Below, piece after piece: positions 17,096-26,433 of a DNA stretch of 64,000 nt. Made by a program: the position numbers and the translations under genes. The notes beneath the pieces were generated by a model that saw nothing but the letters and a program-made list of their open reading frames with translations, had not been told where the DNA came from and searched no databases. Source of the stretch: Bacillus massiliglaciei (lineage in GTDB: Bacteria; Bacillota; Bacilli; Bacillales; DSM-1321); NCBI RefSeq assembly GCF_900098925.1, contig NZ_LT622360.1:108384-172383 (forward strand), written 5' to 3'. Position 1 is the stretch's first letter, and each line of letters opens with the position of its first letter.

Positions 17096-17402
17096 GGAAA
17101 AGATTGTATCAAGAATGAAAACAAGCCTTCAGGATTTCGAAGCTGGCTATCCGGTTAAAACGCCTGATCTTTCTTTTTTCAAGCGGGTGATTGAGGAACA
17201 GGAAGAGTCGCCGGCAAGGCGTGAGTGGCCAGAAACGCTTTCTTTTTTATTGATCGCAATTCTTATTTTAAGTCTCTCAGGGATTGTTTTAAATAAACTG
17301 CCGCAGCTATTCTTTGTGTGCCAGGCGGTTCTCTTTGTTTTCTTATCGCTTTTTGCTATAAGACAGTTCATGAACGGAAAGAAGAGTGTGTATGATGAAT
17401 AA
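17049..17402 (+). CDS. yxlC: YxlC-like membrane protein, probable negative regulator of the SigY-type sigma factor
   Basis: The 117-residue protein has a soluble N-terminal half and two C-terminal membrane helices (about 62-80 and 84-104). In B. subtilis, yxlC and yxlD lie right after sigY and restrain SigY activity. The gene overlaps the tail of the sigma-factor pseudogene and is itself intact. Identification rests on operon position and topology more than on sequence identity. Confidence 0.65.
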   Translation: MEKNKRASLEQPDSLEEKIVSRMKTSLQDFEAGYPVKTPDLSFFKRVIEEQEESPARREWPETLSFLLIAILILSLSGIVLNKLPQLFFVCQAVLFVFLSLFAIRQFMNGKKSVYDE

Positions 17403-17511
17403 TACTAACCTGTTCTTGATCCCTGTTTTTTTCCTGCTTCTTGCCTACCTAATTATCAGAAACAGAAGAAAAAAAGAGGAGGATGAATTGAATGATTATC
17501 GTGACTACTGA
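17395..17511 (+). CDS. yxlD: YxlD-like small single-span membrane protein, 38 aa
   Basis: ATG 17395 overlaps the end of yxlC. The product is MNNTNLF followed by one hydrophobic helix (about residues 6-22) and a very basic then acidic tail (RNRRKKEEDE). Size, topology and position match YxlD, the second negative regulator in the sigY operon. Its last 20 nt overlap the next gene. Confidence 0.6.
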   Translation: MNNTNLFLIPVFFLLLAYLIIRNRRKKEEDELNDYRDY

Positions 17512-17806
17512 TTATGTGCCGGGAATGGAAGTCAAAGAGTATAAAGGATTGGTAAGAGGGAATGTCGTCCAGTCTAAGCATTTGGGGAAGGACATCCTGG
17601 CGGGTCTTAAGACTATTGTCGGCGGTGAAATTAATGAATATACAGAAATGATGGACGAAGCCCGGAAAAAAGCCATAGGACGAATGGCAGAAGATGCAAA
17701 GGCAAAAGGCGCCAATGCTGTGGTAGCTATGAGACTGGAATCTTCTGCAATTATGCAGAATGCCAGCGAAATCATTGCCTATGGCACAGCTGTCTATGCC
17801 GAATAA
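17492..17806 (+). CDS. YbjQ/UPF0145 family protein
   Basis: The 104-residue product is a typical full-length member: start IIVTTDYVPGMEVKEYKG, central GGEINEYTEMMDEARKKAI, and GANAVVAMRLESS. The family forms pentamers related to YbjQ and has no established function; some heavy-metal-binding annotations exist without proof. It overlaps yxlD by 20 nt and has GAGGAGG 10 nt before the ATG, suggesting co-transcription. Confidence 0.85.
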   Translation: MIIVTTDYVPGMEVKEYKGLVRGNVVQSKHLGKDILAGLKTIVGGEINEYTEMMDEARKKAIGRMAEDAKAKGANAVVAMRLESSAIMQNASEIIAYGTAVYAE

Positions 17807-17830
17807 GCCAGGAAAAATTCCACTGAAACG

Positions 17831-17860
17831 GCGCTCTCCTACAGGGGAGCGTTTTTTAGG
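17831..17860 (+). terminator. Terminator of the sigY-like operon
   Basis: CGCTCTCC pairs with GGGGAGCG, followed by TTTTTT. Confidence 0.85.
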
Positions 17861-18059
17861 AGAACGTTGGGATTCTAACATGGTTTGCCTAACTATAAGG
17901 GAAACGGCGCGGAAATAAAGAAGAGGGATTCTCAGTGGATGAGAAGGCTGGGGATGGCTGAGATGGGCGAAGTGCAGTTCCTTTCCTTAGCAGCGGAAAG
18001 AGGAGGACCCTGAAGAGCAAATCCTCCGCCTTATACCTTTACGGCAGGTAAGTGATGGT

Positions 18060-19736
18060 CTACATTCTGCCCGAACGGATAATCGTATAAATTAATAATA
18101 AGAACATTAAGCATGCGACGATGGAGCCGATCTCGATTGCCGGCACTCTCCATAACAGACTGGATTCACCTACAAGAGCTGCACCGATGATCAGACCGAC
18201 CATAATAATGCTGAAGGCAAGCAGAATGATGCTGAACGAAAGCCTGTTGCTGATTTTGTCGAGCCGCTTTAGGAAGAGGGCAAGTTCTGGAACGTTGATA
18301 TCAAGTTTTAACTTTCCTTTCTGAATAACAGTGGAAACTTCTCTTATATTTTTCGGAAGTTCGCTCAAACTTTCTGCAAAATCAATAAACTGGCTCCAAG
18401 TCTTTTTGGCCGCTGTTTTTGGATTATATCGTTCGAAGAATAATTGCTGACCAAACGGTTCTGCAGCCTTCATAATTGAAAATTCAGGATCGAGATTTTC
18501 AACAATAGCTTCAATCGTCAAAATGGTTTTTCCTAGAATCGTAAGCTCCGGAGGAATCCGGACCTGATGCCGATAGGCTGTGGAAAATAAGTCGTTCAGA
18601 GCATTCCCGAGGCTTAGTTTGCTTAACGGCTTATCATAGTATTTCACTCGCAGATCATCAATATCAAACCGCAGATCTTTCATATTAGTCTCATCAGAAA
18701 TTAGGTCCATTTCTTCAAGCGTTTTGATGATTCCTTCCGTTTTTCCCCGCTGCAGGTACATAACCAGACTTGCAAACTGAAATTTCATTTCCTCAGACAG
18801 TCTTCCGACCATCCCAAAATCCATGAGTGACACAACGTTATCTGGAAGGATGATGATATTCCCAGGATGCGGATCGCCGTGAAAAAATCCTTCAATTAAG
18901 ACTTGATGAAGGATAGCATGGGTGAGCCGTTCTGCAATCAGTTTTCGGTCATATCCGCCTTCATCCAGTTTTTCAAGCTGGTTGACCTTGATGCCTTTCA
19001 CAAAGTCCATTGTCAATACTCTCTTTGTTGTATAATCCCAATGAATGGAAGGGATGCTGACAGCGGGATCATCTTTAAACTGCAGGGCGGCCCGTTCACT
19101 ATTTCTTCCTTCCGCATTATAATCCAGTTCTGCCCGGAGTGTTCTGGCGAATTCGCCTATAATCTTCCGAATTTGATAGCGTTTGGCCCAGCTAAGCCTT
19201 GCTTCCATCAGCCTGGCGATATCATCCATGATTTCCAGGTCTGTTTCCACATTGGGCTGAATGTGAGGACGCTGGATTTTAACAGCCACTCGTTTGCCAG
19301 AAGGGAGGAGGGCTGAATGTACTTGTCCAATCGAGGCTGTAGCCAAAGGGAAAGGGTCAAATTCGCTGAACAGATCTTCAAGCGGGCGGCCCAATTCTGT
19401 CTCGATAATGGACCGCACCTTGTCAAAAGTAAAAGGCTCTACTTGATCCTGAAGCTGCTCCAATTCACTTACAATCTCAGCAGGAATGATATCTCTTCTT
19501 GTGCTGGCAATCTGTCCGAGCTTTATGAAGGTAGTTCCAAGGGTTTGAGAAAGGGTTCTCAGCCTTTTTCCGATTGAACGGAGATTCATGCTGTTATCAC
19601 TGTCTTGTAATTTTTTTTTGACAGATTTCTTTTCGGATAAACCAATTCGATAGATAAAATAACTGAAGCCATTCCTTAGAAAGGCGTTGATGATTTCTTG
19701 ATAACGGTGTGCATGTTTAAGGCGCTTGCCGAGCAT
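18060..19736 (-). CDS. ABC1/UbiB/AarF family atypical kinase
   Basis: The 558-residue protein (ATG 19736 after GGAGG) has the UbiB signature KxGQ (FIKLGQIASTR), the A-rich nucleotide loop (ATASIGQVHSA), VAVKIQRP, the HGDPHPGNI catalytic loop and the DFGMVG metal-binding motif, then two C-terminal membrane helices. Family members are membrane-linked ATPases supporting isoprenoid-quinone biosynthesis, though in menaquinone-making bacilli the role is unclear. It follows a phasin-like gene and probably forms an operon with it. Confidence 0.88.
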   Translation of the reverse strand: MLGKRLKHAHRYQEIINAFLRNGFSYFIYRIGLSEKKSVKKKLQDSDNSMNLRSIGKRLRTLSQTLGTTFIKLGQIASTRRDIIPAEIVSELEQLQDQVEPFTFDKVRSIIETELGRPLEDLFSEFDPFPLATASIGQVHSALLPSGKRVAVKIQRPHIQPNVETDLEIMDDIARLMEARLSWAKRYQIRKIIGEFARTLRAELDYNAEGRNSERAALQFKDDPAVSIPSIHWDYTTKRVLTMDFVKGIKVNQLEKLDEGGYDRKLIAERLTHAILHQVLIEGFFHGDPHPGNIIILPDNVVSLMDFGMVGRLSEEMKFQFASLVMYLQRGKTEGIIKTLEEMDLISDETNMKDLRFDIDDLRVKYYDKPLSKLSLGNALNDLFSTAYRHQVRIPPELTILGKTILTIEAIVENLDPEFSIMKAAEPFGQQLFFERYNPKTAAKKTWSQFIDFAESLSELPKNIREVSTVIQKGKLKLDINVPELALFLKRLDKISNRLSFSIILLAFSIIMVGLIIGAALVGESSLLWRVPAIEIGSIVACLMFLLLIYTIIRSGRM

Positions 19737-19758
19737 AGTCGTTCCTCCAGCCAAACCT

Positions 19759-20049
19759 TCATAGGTTCTTTTGTTCGAGTGCTTCAATTCTTCTTTCCAG
19801 CCTGTCCACCTCTTCTTTAGAGGCGAGGTTCAAGTGTTCCAGTGATGATTCGACCCTTTTTCTCACCATCTCGTCGATTGATTTTTGTGCTTGTCCGCCT
19901 TTTTCGATCAGTTCCTTAACAAGTGCCTGGGACTCAGCGGCGCTGGTTTCTCCCTTTTTCACAAGGTATTCGGACGTTTTTTGTATCTGCTCTTTTGCGG
20001 TAATGGCGGCTCCAAGGCCAAGTGCGAACGTATTTTTCATCAAACTCAT
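19759..20049 (-). CDS. Phasin-like/coiled-coil protein, 96 aa
   Basis: ATG 20049 lies 7 nt after GGAGG. The helical product begins with a short Gly/Ala-rich hydrophobic stretch (FALGLGAAITAKEQIQ) and ends in a coiled coil (EEVDRLERRIEALEQKNL), as in proteins annotated as PHA-granule regulators or phasins. In many bacteria such a gene precedes an ubiB-like gene, as here (23 nt gap). A partner role for the UbiB kinase is inferred from this pairing. Confidence 0.7.
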   Translation of the reverse strand: MSLMKNTFALGLGAAITAKEQIQKTSEYLVKKGETSAAESQALVKELIEKGGQAQKSIDEMVRKRVESSLEHLNLASKEEVDRLERRIEALEQKNL

Positions 20050-20350
20050 TTTCATTCCTCCATTTCAGCATCATAAATTAAACGAAAAGCTTTGTTTAAA
20101 TGAAAAGCAGCGTGCAGCCGTATTATCAGCACGGCAGTAATAAAAGTGAGGACAGGCACTTCCTTGAAAAATAAAAGGTTCTTTTATTCATCATACAGGA
20201 TTTTATACACCCAACCAAAAAAAAATGCTGGGCATTTTTAAAAAATTCGAATAACGGGTATCAAAGTATTGAAGGGTTAAAAAAGGAAGCCGTGGTAATA
20301 TGAAGGATAGACAAACGCTATATTAAAGATAGAGAAAGCAGGTGGTTTAG
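20050..20350. other. Intergenic region without a recognised gene
   Basis: About 300 bp of AT-rich DNA lie between divergent genes. It should hold the promoters for both directions, but I saw no convincing operator, riboswitch or small ORF. Confidence 0.5.
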
Positions 20351-21097
20351 ATGAAGTTTAACGGATTAACAGCGGTAGTGACAGGTGCATCAAACGGGAT
20401 TGGCCGAGCGGTTGCAGCAGCCTACGCTGAACAGGGGGCTTCTGTTGTATTGGCAGATCTTGACGAAGAAAACGGGCAGAAGTTTGCTGGAGAGCTGAAC
20501 GAAAAAGGAAGCAAAGCTCTTTTTGTTAAAACCGATGTCCGCAAAGAAGCGGCTATTACAAAGCTCATGAAAAAGGCGTATGAAGAGTTTGGCTCCATTG
20601 ATATTTTAATTAATAATGCAGGCAAATCTGTATTTAAATCCCCGATGGATCTAACTGTTGAAGAATGGGATGATATCATACAGACAAATTTAAGAAGTGT
20701 CTTCCTGGCATCCCGTGAAGCAGTGAAATATATGTCTAGAAAGGAAAAAGGGAGAATTGTCAACATGGCTTCAACAAGAGCGACGATGTCAGAGCCGAAT
20801 TCTGAGGCATATGCTGCCACAAAAGGGGGAATTGTGGCTTTGAGCCATGCTTTGGCCGCTTCGTTCAGCGGGCTGGGCATTACAGTCAATTCCATCTCAC
20901 CGGGCTGGATTGAGACTGGCGATTATCAGGCACTCCGCCCAGTTGATCATGAGCAGCATCTGTCTGGCAGAGTTGGGAAACCGGAAGACATCGCCAGAGC
21001 CTGTCTTTACCTGACTGATCCCGAAAATGACTTTGTAACAGGTATTAATCATGTGGTGGACGGAGGAATGACCAGAAAAATGATATATGAGCATTAA
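20351..21097 (+). CDS. Short-chain dehydrogenase/reductase (SDR)
   Basis: The 248-residue enzyme has the NAD(P)-binding GASNGIGRA motif (residues 12-20), the acidic ADLDEEN that favours NAD(H), NNAGKS, and the catalytic Ser-Tyr-Lys set with YAATKGG. The C-terminal VDGGMTRKMIYEH is typical of the classical SDR family close to glucose dehydrogenase-like and FabG-like enzymes. Substrate cannot be read from sequence. ATG follows GCAGGTGG. It is monocistronic and overlaps the end of the converging small gene by 4 nt. Confidence 0.88.
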   Translation: MKFNGLTAVVTGASNGIGRAVAAAYAEQGASVVLADLDEENGQKFAGELNEKGSKALFVKTDVRKEAAITKLMKKAYEEFGSIDILINNAGKSVFKSPMDLTVEEWDDIIQTNLRSVFLASREAVKYMSRKEKGRIVNMASTRATMSEPNSEAYAATKGGIVALSHALAASFSGLGITVNSISPGWIETGDYQALRPVDHEQHLSGRVGKPEDIARACLYLTDPENDFVTGINHVVDGGMTRKMIYEH

Positions 21098-21330
21098 TGA
21101 GAAGATTTTCGTTTTAAATATTCATGTTCCGTACCCAGTTCTCTGTTAAGGAGGCGTTCCATCTGTTCAAGATGTATCCTGGGAACAGGGGGATCAGAAG
21201 GGGACCATTTAACTGTATAAATAAAGTAGTAATTTTTTATCATTCGGAAAATGACAGTGGAATGAGGATACTCCTCAAATTTCGCCTTTATGTTGTATTT
21301 TCTAGTATAGGACCAATTAATCAGGCGCAT
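21094..21330 (-). CDS. Small hypothetical protein, 78 aa
   Basis: ATG 21330 is 8 nt after AAAAGGA; an ATG at 21339 overlaps that site. The product is basic and rich in aromatic residues with the pattern of a small alpha/beta domain (KAKFEEYPHSTVIFRMIKNYYFIYTVKW) and no membrane segment. Family not recognised. It is convergent with the SDR gene, sharing 4 nt at the stops. Confidence 0.55.
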   Translation of the reverse strand: MRLINWSYTRKYNIKAKFEEYPHSTVIFRMIKNYYFIYTVKWSPSDPPVPRIHLEQMERLLNRELGTEHEYLKRKSSH

Positions 21331-21377
21331 TGCATTCATCCTTTTGAAGGGGATTTTTAAGGCTTAGTTTCTGTGAA

Positions 21378-21412
21378 AAAATCAGGCTGCCCGGTCTCCC
21401 GGCAGCCTGGCT
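21378..21412 (-). terminator. Terminator of the AIM24-family gene
   Basis: CAGGCTGCC pairs with GGCAGCCTG; on the minus strand the stem is followed by ATTTTTT. Confidence 0.9.
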
Positions 21413-21426
21413 TGTTGCAGTCCATC

Positions 21427-22209
21427 TTATTTTTCGAACAAATTGAAAATCCCTTTTGCTATACTGCCTTCATCCGAGGAGCCGCCATTGCTTGGCATCG
21501 CTGCAAATACTCGGCTGGCAAGCCTGCTGAACGGCAGGGATTGAATCCAAACTTTTCCGGGTCCTCTCAGTGTAGCAAAAAATAACCCTTCGCCGCCGAA
21601 TAAGGCCGTTTTTACACCTTTGACCATTTCGATGCTGTAATCCACATCTTTCGTCATGGCAACAAGACAGCCTGTATCTACCTTGAGGACTTCTCCGGGA
21701 GAAAGGTTCTTTTCAATGATCGTGCCGCCTGCATGGACAAAAGCTAATCCGTCTCCTTCGAGCTTTTGCATAATGAATCCTTCACCGCCAAAGAAACCGG
21801 TGCCGATTTTTCGTTGGAATTCTACCCCTATAGATACCCCTTTGGCAGCAGCCAAAAACGCATCTTTTTGACAGATGATCTTGCCATCCAGCTTGCTTAA
21901 ATCCATGGGGATAATTTTTCCCGGATAGGGGGAAGCAAATGAGACATGCTTTTTGTCAGAACCTTCATTTGTAAATGTCGTCATAAATAGACTTTCACCA
22001 GTAATCATTCTTTTTCCGGCGCTGAATAATTTCCCCATCAGTCCGTTGCTAGAAGAGCCATCGCCAAAAATCGTTTCCATCTTAATTTGGCCATCCATCA
22101 TCATCAGGCTGCCAGCTTCTGCTACCACTGTTTCCTTTGGGTCTAATTCAACTTCAACAAACTGCATGTCATCCCCGAAAATTTTGTATTCAATTTCATG
22201 ATTATTCAT
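21427..22209 (-). CDS. AIM24/TIGR00266 family protein
   Basis: The 260-residue protein is a full-length bacterial TIGR00266 member: repeated beta-helix modules rich in Gly and Phe (GSLMMMDGQIKMET, TGFFGGEGFIMQKLEGDGL, GGEGLFFATLRGPGKVWIQS) and a Gly/Ser-rich C-terminus. The family is widespread but has no established biochemical role. ATG 22209 follows AGGAGGAACAAAG. Monocistronic with its own terminator. Confidence 0.88.
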   Translation of the reverse strand: MNNHEIEYKIFGDDMQFVEVELDPKETVVAEAGSLMMMDGQIKMETIFGDGSSSNGLMGKLFSAGKRMITGESLFMTTFTNEGSDKKHVSFASPYPGKIIPMDLSKLDGKIICQKDAFLAAAKGVSIGVEFQRKIGTGFFGGEGFIMQKLEGDGLAFVHAGGTIIEKNLSPGEVLKVDTGCLVAMTKDVDYSIEMVKGVKTALFGGEGLFFATLRGPGKVWIQSLPFSRLASRVFAAMPSNGGSSDEGSIAKGIFNLFEK

Positions 22210-22289
22210 CTTTGTTCCTCCTATGTATTAAATCATTTCATCTTTATTGTAAAAGAGTGAAGAGGGGAAAGGTAGTTAATTTTTGGAAA

Positions 22290-22322
22290 ATAAAGAAGCA
22301 GGGGTTTCCGCCCTGCTTCTGC
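22290..22322 (-). terminator. Terminator of the class B PBP gene
   Basis: On the minus strand AGAAGCAGGG pairs with CCCCTGCTTCT followed by T-rich DNA. Confidence 0.85.
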
Positions 22323-22347
22323 TAAAAAAAATATTTAGGCAAAGGGT

Positions 22348-24471
22348 TTATTCATCAAGCTCCTTGACTGCTTTTTTTGCATCCTTTAACTCACCTTTTG
22401 CCCGTTTTTCTTTTAAGTCAAAATACATATCCATAACTTGTACGCCAATCCGTTTGTTGATATCATCCGTTGGTGCACCTCTGTATGCCCATGGCACAAC
22501 GACTGCCATGGCAACCTCTGGATTATCGTATGGTGCATATGTGACAAGTGTCAGATTGGTGATATCAACAGGATCGCTGAATTCTTTCCTTCGTGGCCCG
22601 TCATAAAAGGCTTCTGCCGTTCCGGTTTTTGCTGCGGGGGCATAGCTTTTTCCGCTGTAGTATTTAGCAGCGGTTCCGGATGTCGCAACAGCCCGGAAAC
22701 CTTGCTGGACTCGCTCAAGCCAGTTGGATTTGCTGCCGATATCATTCAGTACAGTCGGCTTCATTTCCTGGAAAACAGGACCAAGCTCATCGTTTTTGTT
22801 TGTCGGTTCCCTTATTTCCTTTACAATATGCGGCTGGAGCCTTTTTCCGCCGTTAGCAACGGTTGAAACATACTGGGCAAGCTGCATCGGTGTATACGTA
22901 TCAAATTGGCCGATCGCTAAATCAAGGACTTTACCCAATTGATCATTGGGTCCTTTGAAGCCGGCAGATTCATTAGGGAGATCAATCCCGGTTCTTACCC
23001 CGAGGCCAAACTGTCCATAGTGCTTCCGCATAATATCAAAGGTATCTTTGGAAATACGGAGCGGCTTATTAGGGACATAAGTGCCTCCGCCAATCTTAAT
23101 CGCTGTCATGAACATATACACATTGGATGATTTCTGAAGCGCAGTAATGTCATTGACATATCCAAGACTGCCGTGTGAGCCTTTTATTGGAGTGCCTGCA
23201 ATGGACATCGGCCGGTCATAAAATCCGGTTCCAGGGCTGATGGCTCCCGTTTGGAATCCTGTGAAAACAGTTGCTCCCTTTACAGAAGATCCCACTGTAT
23301 AGGATGTGGTAATATTCCCGAGGGCAAAGTCATTCAGCTTCGTTTTTCCTGTTTTACTGTCTCTTGTATATTGTTTGCCGGCCATGGTCAGAACATCACC
23401 GTTCCGAGGATCCATCAGAACAACAAAAGCTCTGTCTAAGAGAGCTGTATTCCCTTTTGCTTTCGTCTTGTTCAATTCTTTTTCAATAATCTTCTCAACG
23501 GCGAGCTGGAGATCCATATCAATGGTCAGTACAAGATCTTTGCCGCTTTTCCCATCACTTAATGGGACCGTATCAACGACTTCGCCTTTTTGAAGGACAT
23601 TTTCTACTCTTGCCTTTTCACCGCGCAGAACATCTTCATATTGCTTTTCAATATAGCTTTTTCCTACCCGGTCATTTCGGCTGTACCCTCTTGATAAATA
23701 GTATTCCAGATTTTCGCTTGGTAGCCCTTCCTCTGATGAGGAAACCTTGCCGAGTACGGATTTCAGAGTTTCGTCATACGCATAGGTTCTGTCCCAGTCC
23801 GTTGTAATTTCAATGCTTGGCAGGGAATCAAGATGCTCGCTTACTCTGGCAAACTCTTCCGTAGACACATCCTTATTTTTGACAATTGCCGGGGTCAGTG
23901 CATACCCGCTGTTGAACTGGCGGAAAATCGCGAGGACTTCAAGTTCATCATCGCTGAACTCATTAATATTTTCTTCTGTAATTCTTTCAATTTGCAATTT
24001 ATATAAATCTTTTTCTTCCAGTTTCTTTTCCTTAACAAGCTGTCTGTCCTTGTCGGTAATCAGTTTTTCGGCCCGTTTAGGGTTTTTCAGGATCCAAAAA
24101 TCCTTGCGGTCCCGTTCTGTCACTTTATCAGGTTCTATTTCTATTAAATCAGCCAGCTTCTCTGCGGTCTTCAGCATTTCTTTCGGCTTTGTGTTCGGAT
24201 ATTTTGTGTAAGTAATGGCGTTCTTTGGAGTGTTTTCAACGATTGGCCTATGGAATCGGTCATACATTTTCCCTCTTGGTACAGGCGTGTTGATTACATC
24301 ATTTTCCGTACGTTTCACTTCGCGAAGATATTCATCTCCATACACAATCTGAACAATGCTCAGCCGGACGATTAATCCAGAGAATAATAGAAAAACAGCC
24401 AAAAATACTAAATTCAGGCGCAGAGGGATCGGGGTATTCTTTTTCTTCTTTTTTCCTGGGGTCAATTCCAT
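22348..24471 (-). CDS. Class B penicillin-binding protein, PbpA/PbpH (PBP2)-like transpeptidase
   Basis: The ~707-residue protein has a basic cytoplasmic start, one membrane helix (about 15-37), the PBP dimerisation domain (VPRGKMYDRFHRPIVENTPKNAITYT) and a transpeptidase domain with the SxxK motif in VGSSVKGATVF, SSN, and KTGTA. It resembles B. subtilis PbpA/PbpH, redundant enzymes for lateral wall synthesis in rod-shaped cells. The start is uncertain: AAAAGGA precedes ATG 24474, ATG 24471 and a TTG; I give 24471. Monocistronic. Confidence 0.88.
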   Translation of the reverse strand: MELTPGKKKKKNTPIPLRLNLVFLAVFLLFSGLIVRLSIVQIVYGDEYLREVKRTENDVINTPVPRGKMYDRFHRPIVENTPKNAITYTKYPNTKPKEMLKTAEKLADLIEIEPDKVTERDRKDFWILKNPKRAEKLITDKDRQLVKEKKLEEKDLYKLQIERITEENINEFSDDELEVLAIFRQFNSGYALTPAIVKNKDVSTEEFARVSEHLDSLPSIEITTDWDRTYAYDETLKSVLGKVSSSEEGLPSENLEYYLSRGYSRNDRVGKSYIEKQYEDVLRGEKARVENVLQKGEVVDTVPLSDGKSGKDLVLTIDMDLQLAVEKIIEKELNKTKAKGNTALLDRAFVVLMDPRNGDVLTMAGKQYTRDSKTGKTKLNDFALGNITTSYTVGSSVKGATVFTGFQTGAISPGTGFYDRPMSIAGTPIKGSHGSLGYVNDITALQKSSNVYMFMTAIKIGGGTYVPNKPLRISKDTFDIMRKHYGQFGLGVRTGIDLPNESAGFKGPNDQLGKVLDLAIGQFDTYTPMQLAQYVSTVANGGKRLQPHIVKEIREPTNKNDELGPVFQEMKPTVLNDIGSKSNWLERVQQGFRAVATSGTAAKYYSGKSYAPAAKTGTAEAFYDGPRRKEFSDPVDITNLTLVTYAPYDNPEVAMAVVVPWAYRGAPTDDINKRIGVQVMDMYFDLKEKRAKGELKDAKKAVKELDE

Positions 24472-24674
24472 CATTCCTTTTAACAAGATAACCTGCCGTT
24501 TCTGTCTCTTATGATATAGAAGATTTACTATTTTTACTATATTTTTCGATAAGTTTCCAATTATTTTAGGGGAAATATGAAACGAAAGGCTTATGGGGGG
24601 CTGGAATTCCGAAACGGATGATGCGAAAGACTTGCTATTTAAGATGTAGATCGGAGAAATGGAGAATGAGGGGG

Positions 24675-25037
24675 TTATGCTTCTTTTTGGTCTGAAGGGT
24701 ATACAGCTAGAGGAAGCTCTATAATCGGTACGATTTCTTCAAAATAGCTGCAAAGCTCTTCCCATTTATCAGGAAAGATATTGATAAAGCGCTGCATAGC
24801 ATCCAGTGAATAGATGACGAGACATAGAGGGGGAGAACTTGCTTTTTCGGTAAGCTGGAAGAGCAATGCATGAGGGATGGTATAAAAAGGATATATTTGA
24901 TAAGGATCAAGCACCACTGTTTCTAACTGGTGATCGGCTGCAAATTTATGCGCGGCTGCTTTTTGGATAGTCATACTTTCCTCGCTGCACAAATCTTCTA
25001 TTCGGTACTGCGGATTTAATAATATGATTGCATTCAT
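24675..25037 (-). CDS. Hypothetical protein, 120 aa
   Basis: ATG 25037 follows GGCAGGTG at a good distance; the earlier start in frame lacks a site. The product (start MNAIILLNPQYRIEDLC) reads like a small soluble alpha/beta domain with a resolvase-like feel (TVVLDPYQIYPFYTIPHALLFQL, PLCLVIYSLDAM), but no catalytic Ser is evident. Family not recognised. It is downstream of, and in the same direction as, the DUF2515 gene. Confidence 0.6.
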   Translation of the reverse strand: MNAIILLNPQYRIEDLCSEESMTIQKAAAHKFAADHQLETVVLDPYQIYPFYTIPHALLFQLTEKASSPPLCLVIYSLDAMQRFINIFPDKWEELCSYFEEIVPIIELPLAVYPSDQKEA

Positions 25038-25109
25038 TTTTATTGGCACCTGCCCGCTTTTTAGCATTCAGCATGGCCAAAAAGCCGGGCGGGTATTCAC
25101 AAACAATTT

Positions 25110-26219
25110 TTAAGAGGAGATAAGGTGTTTGATTTGACTGATAAGCTGAAGGTTATGTGTGTTTTCGAGTACTTTTAGGGAGATATCTTTCCATTGAATA
25201 GAGGGGAGTGTTCGTAACTCTGTGCCGTCTTTCATGCAAGAAAACCAATCATGAGCGGAAAAGACTGGCTCGGGCTGATCAGACCATACCTTTTCTAAAC
25301 AAGGGCTGTGGATCTTGGAGTCTGTAAGTTCAGAAGAATATATGGCCGGCCAATAATCGGAACGGGATCCGGTATGCGGTGTCCGGCGGGCGAAGTCTAG
25401 TATGTCCGTATGGATTGATGGGTCATACAGAATCTGGTAGAGCTGTTTGCCCAGTCTGATCCGTGTGTTGACGTCCGAAAACCTTTTAACAGGAAGGCCG
25501 GTTAAGGATGGCAGAGTTTCGTTACTAAAGGAAAAAGGGAAAACGATGTTTGTGAAGCCTAACATTTCCTGAAGCTGGAAATCGAGCCGCCGGACGATAT
25601 CCTTTCCCGGTCTTTGCTTAATGATTTTTTCATCGAGCATATGCTGTTCATTCATGATCATGGCAACAGTCAAAAGCTCGGGTTTCTTTTCCTTGCGGCA
25701 CATTTCCCAAATAGGGTGCATAAAAAGGGAAACCTTAAAGGCACGTAATAATTTTTGCATCAATCTTTCGCTGTGCCTGGCATATTCATAAATAAGCAGC
25801 TGGGGATAAATGCCGGAAAATATCGCTGCATTTCCGGTCTCTAAAAAATGAAAGAATTTCTTTCTCTCGGCGTACGGCAGGATTTCTTGCATAAACGGCC
25901 CTTTTAAATCCGTCATATGGTATCCTCCATTGCGAGAGACCATATGGGCTAGAAAAGGCCAATGGACTTCAGGGTTGCGCTCGTAAAAGGAGAGATAGGC
26001 TTTTGTTCTGGTAATATTATTCCTGTTCTTTACCGCTGTTTCTCTTCTGATCTCTTTAATCAGGCTTGTTTCTTCTGTAAAGAAGATATCTGGCCCCGTG
26101 AGTATCCGCTTTTTTTCATTCTCCCATGCATCGCAGAGGAAGGCGTATTCACTTTCCGAGATAATCTTTTTGTCTGAGGAATTCCAGCCAATCCAATTAA
26201 GAAACGATTTCCATTTCAA
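25110..26219 (-). CDS. DUF2515 family protein (YppC-like)
   Basis: The 369-residue soluble protein contains the DUF2515 hallmark NITRTKAYLSFYERNPEVHW followed by LAHMVSRNGGYHMTDLKG. B. subtilis YppC belongs to this family, whose function is unknown. The first ATG has no obvious strong Shine-Dalgarno (AAATGG region). It is likely co-transcribed with the hypothetical gene 70 nt downstream. Confidence 0.8.
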   Translation of the reverse strand: MKWKSFLNWIGWNSSDKKIISESEYAFLCDAWENEKKRILTGPDIFFTEETSLIKEIRRETAVKNRNNITRTKAYLSFYERNPEVHWPFLAHMVSRNGGYHMTDLKGPFMQEILPYAERKKFFHFLETGNAAIFSGIYPQLLIYEYARHSERLMQKLLRAFKVSLFMHPIWEMCRKEKKPELLTVAMIMNEQHMLDEKIIKQRPGKDIVRRLDFQLQEMLGFTNIVFPFSFSNETLPSLTGLPVKRFSDVNTRIRLGKQLYQILYDPSIHTDILDFARRTPHTGSRSDYWPAIYSSELTDSKIHSPCLEKVWSDQPEPVFSAHDWFSCMKDGTELRTLPSIQWKDISLKVLENTHNLQLISQIKHLISS

Positions 26220-26361
26220 GGTAACACCAGCTTCAGAATTTTTTCGTGATGAACAGATTCTTTCAGTTATAGGCGAATTAAAGAACTGACTGTTTTTTTC
26301 ATTATATGAAGAAGACTGGTGAAGGGTCCTTTAGGATGAATAATAAGAAAGTTTGAAAAAT

Positions 26362-26390
26362 ATTGACAAAAATGTGACAGGATAGTAATC
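26362..26390 (+). promoter_or_regulatory. Sigma-A promoter of the bmrBCD-type operon
   Basis: TTGACA and TAATCT are separated by 17 bp, 44 bp before the leader peptide. Confidence 0.75.
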
Positions 26391-26433
26391 TGGTTTAAGG
26401 AAAGTTTATCCAATACGGAAGGAGGCGGATGAT

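Noticed and set aside
22438-22866. Open frame on the plus strand within the class B PBP gene
   Set aside because: It is an antisense shadow; the minus-strand frame encodes a full PBP with all catalytic motifs.
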